Shown here piece after piece: positions 31,801 to 35,387 of a DNA stretch of 35,387 nucleotides; position 1 is the first letter of the stretch, and the number at the start of each line of letters is the position of its first letter. The translations under genes were made by a program, and so were the position numbers. The notes beneath the pieces were generated by a model that ran no database searches, was not told the origin of the DNA, and was given only the letters and a program-made list of their open reading frames with translations. Origin of the DNA: DASPUH01 sp964518505 (lineage in GTDB: Bacteria > Chloroflexota > Limnocylindria > Limnocylindrales > CSP1-4); contig CAZFGT010000026.1 of NCBI GenBank assembly GCA_964518505.1, positions 1-35,387 of the forward strand. Reading direction: 5' to 3'.

Positions 31801-31856
31801 GCGATGTCGGCCGGTCCGTCCCGGATCCGCAGCGGTCCCAGCAGCGCGACTTCCAC
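28833..31856 (-). CDS. AfsR/SARP-type transcriptional regulator with NB-ARC-like ATPase and TPR region
   Basis: This 1007-residue STAND regulator starts with an OmpR-type winged helix (residues 1-90; VALLGPLRIRDG, then FDELESAVWGDESPPTARHT). A bacterial transcriptional activation domain follows (about 95-245; LLMLALYRAGRQAEALDVY, DDLGIEPGPGLRRMQQAVL). Next is an NTPase domain with Walker A VGPPGAGKT (K293) and Walker B LLVLDG (D357), then ATSRERLGV. From about residue 560 to the end is a helical TPR-like region. AfsR-family proteins bind 11-bp-spaced direct repeats and recruit RNA polymerase. A matching array lies 14 bp beyond its stop, upstream of the lipoprotein operon. The GTG start is 6 nt after its -10. 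Confidence 0.88.
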   Translation of the reverse strand: MEVALLGPLRIRDGPADIAPGGRRQRRLLARLGLEAGRGVSFDELESAVWGDESPPTARHTIAAHVSRLRHLGLSIPAAGDGYQLDTPTDIQVLERLAGDGREALPSEPRRAMALFRDALAAWRGQPFPDLEHVPLGQIEAARLEELVEGVREDLLTAELDDEARDGSLVATARGLTAEQPYRERRWELLMLALYRAGRQAEALDVYGECRRRLVDDLGIEPGPGLRRMQQAVLAQDPVLDPPVTRGAPVEHRPRLPGTSTRLIGRAREQEALAEAWTRARVVTLVGPPGAGKTRLAVETARNAATPVWYVALDQMSTEQSVAAAVLDVVAPSSLATDPRQGMLQELADATGLLVLDGCEARPADAAAEVDAVVAACPGVRVLATSRERLGVFDEALIPVGPLAEAEALDLLVDRAKLVDPHFELRPDELATADRLCGLVDRLPLGLELVARHLHLLRLDELTQRVEVDLSRWAGGPTRGRTGLWAALDASVARLGPLERRVMVALAVMVADADAALIAEVIEPADPHLDVFDAIARLVDASLVQVRSAEGPTRYELLRTIAVHTLETGDPGLVAAARGHYRDAVLARAATLAGRLATADRPATLQLLDREMPHVRAVLATCAASVESDAAVRALEVAVAMTEYWLGRHPAEGLDWLRRLQAAAPPLSALRAQAALSGAHLAYWLTDFAVGREMGEEARTRFAAIGDPLGEGRALRRLGAMAAATDDVDGARQYLEASLARLDEALVEREVGTTLLHLGSLLADQGLTDAARPLLARALTIAVTSGDPLARAHALAALNLADWKGGHLEMAMAEGEEALTIFAELGHKPTEGSVSYRLAAVARGLGRRKAARRFAHQAIAAGDASSTRTTIAFGHINLARLDLDDGDTAAAAGHLHEALQALDAVEDRWVLVDALEAAARLALAAGADGAAPMLGAAAAIRAAIHQPVAPTESGELDAARREVGQIHASGAATGPIGIAAAHADALGIVSGLARPTAAPTPLRRARA

Positions 31857-31862
31857 ACGCGG

Positions 31863-31868
31863 ACTCTA
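31863..31868 (-). promoter_or_regulatory. -10 hexamer, leaderless start of the AfsR-like gene
   Basis: TAGAGT (31868-31863) ends 6 nt before the GTG at 31856, in the 35-bp spacer after the M24 peptidase gene. No good -35 and no GCGATCG repeat is seen here, so autoregulation through that motif is not indicated. Confidence 0.45.
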
Positions 31869-31891
31869 GCCGAGCCCCCCGCCTGCGCGCG

Positions 31892-33061
31892 TCACAGTCC
31901 GCTCACCACGTACAGGTCGCGGGGCGTCGTGTCCAACACATCCGCTCCGTCCGGGCTGCACACCACGATGTCCTCGATGCGCGCCCCGTAACGGCCCTCG
32001 AGGTAGATGCCGGGCTCGATGCTGAAGGCATGGCCGACGGCCAGGGGCTCGGCGTTGCCGGCCACCAGGTAGGGCTCCTCGTGCCCTTCCAGGCCGATGC
32101 CGTGGCCGGTGCGGTGGATGAACTGCGCGCCGTAGCCGGCGACGGTGATCGGCTCACGAGCGGCCCCATCGACCGCCTCGGCCGGCACGCCTGGCCGGAC
32201 CGCTGCGACGGCGGCTCCGTGGGCCCCCTGAAGCACACCGTAGAGGCCCGCGAATGTGCTGTCGGGACCGAAGGCCGGGTCCCCGCCGGTGACCCAGATG
32301 GTCCGCGTCGTGTCCGAGCAGTAGCCCCGCCGGATGCCGCCGATGTCGAGCACGATGGGTTCGCCCGGGCCGATGCGGCGATCGCCCGGCTCGTGATGCG
32401 GCTCGGCCGAGTTGGGCCCGCTGCCCACGATCCAGAAGGCGGCCTCGTCATGGCCCGCCTCGACGAGCCGGAGGCGGACCTCGTGCGCCACGTCGGCCTC
32501 CGTGCGGTCCACCAGGCGGCCGCCGGCGATGGCCAGCACGACCGCGTCGGCGGCGTGCGCGGCCTCGCGCAGCAGCTGGATCTCCTCCGCGTCCTTGACC
32601 ATGCGCGCGGCCCTCAGCGCGGTCGTGGCCAGGGCCCATGTCGCTCCCGGAAGGGCCGCCTGGAGGCGCAGCATGTGGAGGGCCCAGAGCGTCGGTGAGA
32701 CAAGGTAGCGGTCCGGGGCGCCGGCCGAGCGGCCGCTCGGGAGCGCTCGCGCGACCGCCGCGTACGGGTCGGCCGTCTCCTCCCAGGTGGCCACGACCAC
32801 GCCACCGTGGCGGACCGCCGGGCTGGCCTCCGCGCCGGCCGCCTCCAGGCGCGGCGCGATCAGCGTGATGGGGCCGTCGGCCGGCAGCACCAGCAGCGTG
32901 AGGCGCTCGAGCGGGAGGGGCCCGTAGCCGGTCAGCCAGCGCAGGTCGGCGCCGGGGCCGATGAGCATCGCCGCCACGCCGGCCTCGCGCATGGCCCCGC
33001 GGGCGACGGCCAGCCGGGCCGCGTAGCGCTCGCCCCCGTCGTCCCGTCGGGCGGCGGTCAC
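31892..33061 (-). CDS. M24-family metallopeptidase (Xaa-Pro aminopeptidase type)
   Basis: This 389-residue protein has an N-terminal creatinase-like domain (residues 15-155) and a pita-bread domain with all five metal ligands: D239 in VLDIGG, D250 in YCSDTTRT, H320 in HRTGHGIGLE, E349 in FSIEPGIYLEG and E363 in RIEDIVV. It should remove N-terminal residues before proline or cleave proline dipeptides. The GTG at 33061 overlaps the stop of the receiver-like gene (GTGA), so both are translated together. The next gene downstream (the AfsR-like regulator) has its own promoter. Confidence 0.92.
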   Translation of the reverse strand: MTAARRDDGGERYAARLAVARGAMREAGVAAMLIGPGADLRWLTGYGPLPLERLTLLVLPADGPITLIAPRLEAAGAEASPAVRHGGVVVATWEETADPYAAVARALPSGRSAGAPDRYLVSPTLWALHMLRLQAALPGATWALATTALRAARMVKDAEEIQLLREAAHAADAVVLAIAGGRLVDRTEADVAHEVRLRLVEAGHDEAAFWIVGSGPNSAEPHHEPGDRRIGPGEPIVLDIGGIRRGYCSDTTRTIWVTGGDPAFGPDSTFAGLYGVLQGAHGAAVAAVRPGVPAEAVDGAAREPITVAGYGAQFIHRTGHGIGLEGHEEPYLVAGNAEPLAVGHAFSIEPGIYLEGRYGARIEDIVVCSPDGADVLDTTPRDLYVVSGL

Positions 33062-33411
33062 TTCACGCCATCCAGCCAGGCGCGGATGATCTCGGGCCCG
33101 TCGCGGAACAGTTTGTCGTAGCTGTAGACCCGCGTCGCCCCGGCGGCGAGGGCGCGCTTGCGCAGCGCCAGGTCGTCGTGCTGGCCCACCGCGATGACCG
33201 GCACCCCGGCCACCACGAGGGCCGTGATGAATTCGGTCGCATCCTGTCCGCGCAGCCCCAGGTCGACCACGGCCCCGCGTGGCCCGTCGCCGCCATGTGC
33301 GACCGGGACGGCCCCGGCCCGCTCGACCGCGGCGCGGAGCCGGGACGCCCAGATGAGGTCGTCGGCGGCCACGAGCACGCGTTCCGGACCTGCCTCGACT
33401 CGAATGCCCAT
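33058..33411 (-). CDS. Stand-alone receiver-like (CheY-fold) protein
   Basis: This 117-residue protein looks like a response-regulator receiver domain without an output domain. ERVLVAADDLIWASRLRAAV has the acidic pair after the first strand. VVDLGLRG places an aspartate at the end of the third strand (the phosphoacceptor position), and the fifth strand is followed by YSYDKLF with a lysine. GVPVIAVGQHDDLALRKRAL has no clear Thr/Ser switch residue, so phosphorylation is doubtful. No histidine kinase is nearby. It is coupled to the M24 peptidase by GTGA. The ATG lies 9 nt after a -10 hexamer. Confidence 0.6.
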   Translation of the reverse strand: MGIRVEAGPERVLVAADDLIWASRLRAAVERAGAVPVAHGGDGPRGAVVDLGLRGQDATEFITALVVAGVPVIAVGQHDDLALRKRALAAGATRVYSYDKLFRDGPEIIRAWLDGVK

Positions 33412-33420
33412 CTCGGACTG

Positions 33421-33430
33421 AGACTACACT
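33421..33430. promoter_or_regulatory. Overlapping divergent -10 elements
   Basis: Ten bases carry a plus-strand -10, TACACT (33425-33430), 6 nt before the GTG of the CBS gene, and a minus-strand -10, TAGTCT (33426-33421), 9 nt before the ATG of the receiver-like gene. The two hexamers share the central TA, so the two start codons are only 25 bp apart and polymerase could open only one direction at a time. Confidence 0.55.
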
Positions 33431-33436
33431 GCGGAC

Positions 33437-33934
33437 GTGAGCTCGAGTCACGAGGGCACGATGACGGCCCCTACCGCCCGCTCGCTGCATGCCGAGAAGG
33501 TCACTGCCCTGGCCCAGCGCGAGCCGCTGCTCGTGGAGGCCGGCACGACCGTGGCTGCCGCCATCCAGCGCATGCGCGCGGCCCGCGGCGAGCCCGCTCT
33601 CGTCATCCGCGACGGCCGGCTGGAGGGCATCTTCACCGAGCGGGACGTGCTCCTCAAGGTGCTCGGCCACGACGTGGCACCCGATGCCACGGTGGACGCG
33701 TACATGAAGCCGCGGCCGCAGACCCTGACGCCGGACGCCACCCTTGGCGAGGCGGCCCACCTGATGGAGCGCGGCCGCTTCCGCCACGTACCCATCGTGG
33801 ATGCCGACGGCCGGCCCGTCCTGACGCTGCGCCAGCAGGACATCCTGGCCTACATCGCCGAGGCGTTCCCCGAGGAGATCCTCAACCTGCCACCGCGGCC
33901 CCACCAACGCCTGGAGGAACCGGAAGGCGCGTGA
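33437..33934 (+). CDS. Two-CBS-domain protein
   Basis: This 165-residue protein consists of a pair of CBS domains. The first, about residues 28-80, ends GRLEGIFTERDVLLKVLG. The second, about 92-145, ends GRPVLTLRQQDILAYIAE. Such pairs bind adenosine nucleotides and act as energy or redox sensors. The first 20 residues are a variable tail. Its TGA overlaps the GTG of korA, so it may sense cofactor status for the 2-oxoacid oxidoreductase; this is inference from coupling only. Confidence 0.88.
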   Translation: MSSSHEGTMTAPTARSLHAEKVTALAQREPLLVEAGTTVAAAIQRMRAARGEPALVIRDGRLEGIFTERDVLLKVLGHDVAPDATVDAYMKPRPQTLTPDATLGEAAHLMERGRFRHVPIVDADGRPVLTLRQQDILAYIAEAFPEEILNLPPRPHQRLEEPEGA

Positions 33935-35387
33935 CTACCACCACGGCACCCCGCGCCGAGGCCCCCGAGCAGGTCGAGCTGGACCGGGTCACCATCCGCT
34001 TCGCCGGCGACTCCGGCGACGGCATGCAGCTCACCGGCAGCCAGTTCACCCGCACGGCGGCCGCCTTCGGCAATGACGTCAGCACCCTGCCCGACTTCCC
34101 GGCCGAGATCCGGGCCCCGGCCGGCTCATTGCCCGGCGTCAGCGGCTTCCAGCTGAGCTTCGCCAGCAGCGAGATCTACACGCCCGGTGACGAGCCGGAC
34201 GTGCTGGTGGCGATGAACCCGGCCGCCCTGCGCACGAACATCGTGGATCTGCCCGCAGGCGGAGCCCTCATCGTCAACGAGGACGCCTTCACGGGCCCCA
34301 ATCTGGCCAAGGCAGGCTACGCCGCGAACCCCCTCAAGGACGGCTCGCTCAAGAGCTACACGGTCTTCGAGGTCCCCATCAGCACCCTCAACGCGCGAGC
34401 GCTCGAAGGGCTGGACATGACCTCCAAGCAGGTCGACCTGACCAAGAACTTCTTCGCCCTGGGCCTGATGTTCTGGCTCTACGAGCGGAGCATGGAGCCG
34501 ACGCTCGAGTGGATCGACGACAAGTTCGGCAAGCGGCCGATCTTCGCCGAGGCCAACAAGCGGGCTCTCAAGGCCGGCTACGCCTTCGGCGAGACGACCG
34601 AGATGTTCCACACCCACTACCGGGTCGCGCCGGCCCGCCTCGCCCCAGGTACCTACCGCAACGTCACCGGCAACGAGGCGACCGCCCTGGGCTTCGTCGC
34701 CGCCGCCCGGCTGGCCCATCGGACGCTCTTCTACGGCAGCTATCCCATCACCCCAGCCAGCGACATCCTGCACGCCCTCTCGGGTTACAAGGACTTCGGC
34801 GTCAAGACGTTCCAGGCGGAGGATGAGATCGCCGCCATCGGCGCGGCCATCGGCGCCAGCTACGGCGGGGCGCTCGGGTTGACCGGCACGTCGGGCCCGG
34901 GCATCGCCCTCAAGAGCGAGGCCATGAACCTGGCCGTGATGGTCGAGCTGCCCCTCGTCATCGTCGACGTCCAGCGGGCGGGCCCCTCGACCGGCATGCC
35001 TACCAAGAACGAGCAGGCCGACCTCCTGCAGGTCATGTTCGGGCGCAACGGCGACTCGCCGATCCCCATCGTGGCCCCCGCCACCCCGGGCGAGTGCTTC
35101 GACATGGCCATCGAGGCGTGGCGCATCGCCCTGCGCCACATGACGCCCGTGGTCTACCTCTCTGACGCCTTCCTGGCCACCGGGGCCGAGCCGTGGCGCA
35201 TCCCGGACCTGGCCGACCTGCCCGACATCAGCGTCGGCAACGCCACCGACCCCAACGGGTTCCACCCCTACGACCGCGACCCGGAGACGCTGGCCCGGCC
35301 CTGGGCGGTGCCCGGCACGCCCGGCCTCGAGCATCGCATCGGCGGCCTGGAGAAGGCCGACATCACGGGCAACGTCAGCTACGACCC
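33931..35387 (+). CDS. korA: 2-oxoacid:acceptor oxidoreductase alpha subunit, C-terminus cut by window edge
   Basis: About 485 codons are visible of a fused gamma-alpha subunit of a 2-oxoacid (probably 2-oxoglutarate) : ferredoxin oxidoreductase. The N-terminal gamma domain has IRFAGDSGDGMQLTGSQFT at about residues 21-39. The alpha/pyrimidine domain has ATALGFVAAARLAHRTLF, GSYPITPASDILHAL, and TGTSGPGIALKSEAMNLA followed by QRAGPSTGMPTK. The enzyme oxidatively decarboxylates 2-oxoacids to acyl-CoA with the beta (ThDP) subunit, whose gene should lie just past the right edge. The GTG start overlaps the CBS gene stop. Choosing Kor over other 2-oxoacid oxidoreductases rests on the gamma-alpha fusion. 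Confidence 0.9.
   Translation, partial: MTTTTAPRAEAPEQVELDRVTIRFAGDSGDGMQLTGSQFTRTAAAFGNDVSTLPDFPAEIRAPAGSLPGVSGFQLSFASSEIYTPGDEPDVLVAMNPAALRTNIVDLPAGGALIVNEDAFTGPNLAKAGYAANPLKDGSLKSYTVFEVPISTLNARALEGLDMTSKQVDLTKNFFALGLMFWLYERSMEPTLEWIDDKFGKRPIFAEANKRALKAGYAFGETTEMFHTHYRVAPARLAPGTYRNVTGNEATALGFVAAARLAHRTLFYGSYPITPASDILHALSGYKDFGVKTFQAEDEIAAIGAAIGASYGGALGLTGTSGPGIALKSEAMNLAVMVELPLVIVDVQRAGPSTGMPTKNEQADLLQVMFGRNGDSPIPIVAPATPGECFDMAIEAWRIALRHMTPVVYLSDAFLATGAEPWRIPDLADLPDISVGNATDPNGFHPYDRDPETLARPWAVPGTPGLEHRIGGLEKADITGNVSYD

Noticed and set aside
28488..31991. A 1167-codon open frame on the plus strand opposite the AfsR-like regulator
   Set aside because: It lacks any recognisable domain, is rich in Arg/Gly/Pro/Ala, and lies fully antisense to a gene with clear winged-helix, BTAD and Walker motifs. 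It is a codon-bias shadow at very high GC.

Overview
The window comes from a very GC-rich bacterial chromosome, roughly 70% or more by eye, with GTG starts common and neighbouring genes often overlapping by 4 bp (ATGA or GTGA). Two enzymes of the kinds that use coenzyme F420, an AfsR-like regulator, a MarP-like protease and a fused KorA point to a Chloroflexota lineage of the Limnocylindria/Ellin6529 kind. An actinobacterium is less likely but cannot be excluded without a phylogeny. The sequence contains a 100-N scaffold gap, so it is probably from a draft or metagenome assembly.

Layout. 1-3364 (minus): a branched-chain amino acid operon, ilvB-ilvN-ilvC (ilvC cut by the left edge), behind a leader ORF rich in Val/Leu/Ile codons and a strong hairpin/T-tract attenuator. 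3432-8149 (plus): a GT-C type membrane protein, leuC, leuD and a membrane-anchored trypsin-like protease. 8153-9186 (minus): a GNAT acetyltransferase and a cyclophilin. 9404-10440: an HTH plus PD-(D/E)XK-like gene, a gap inside short tandem repeats, and an inverted fragment that looks like the tail of a relative of the same gene. 10637-15577 (plus): ilvD, two F420-type oxidoreductases, an M20 peptidase and a small membrane protein. 15606-22716: a divergent MarR regulator, then fabD, fabF, a small unknown gene, an MpaB-like gene, a second fabF, panC and panB. This joins malonyl transfer and two condensing enzymes to synthesis of pantothenate, the precursor of CoA and of the ACP prosthetic group. 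22713-25315 (minus): a thioesterase and a large lipoprotein. 25432-26007 (plus): an alkyl-DNA methyltransferase. 26014-31856 (minus): a small unknown gene, two more lipoproteins and a 1007-residue AfsR/SARP-type regulator. 31892-33411 (minus): an M24 peptidase and a receiver-like protein. 33437 to the right edge (plus): a CBS protein coupled to korA (cut).

Two regulatory patterns stand out. First, about a dozen transcription units have a TANNNT-type -10 hexamer ending 6-9 nt before the start codon, often as TGCTANNCT. Their mRNAs should therefore be leaderless, while genes inside operons use overlaps or an AGGAG 10-11 nt upstream. Second, two lipoprotein promoters carry the same array of GCGATCG heptamers at offsets 0, 11 and 33 bp. 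The array ends exactly 8 bp before a GA(A/C)GCT hexamer, which is the known geometry of SARP operators, and a SARP-type regulator lies 14 bp beyond one of the arrays. Together they suggest a small SARP-controlled lipoprotein regulon, which I consider the best candidate for an undescribed system here.
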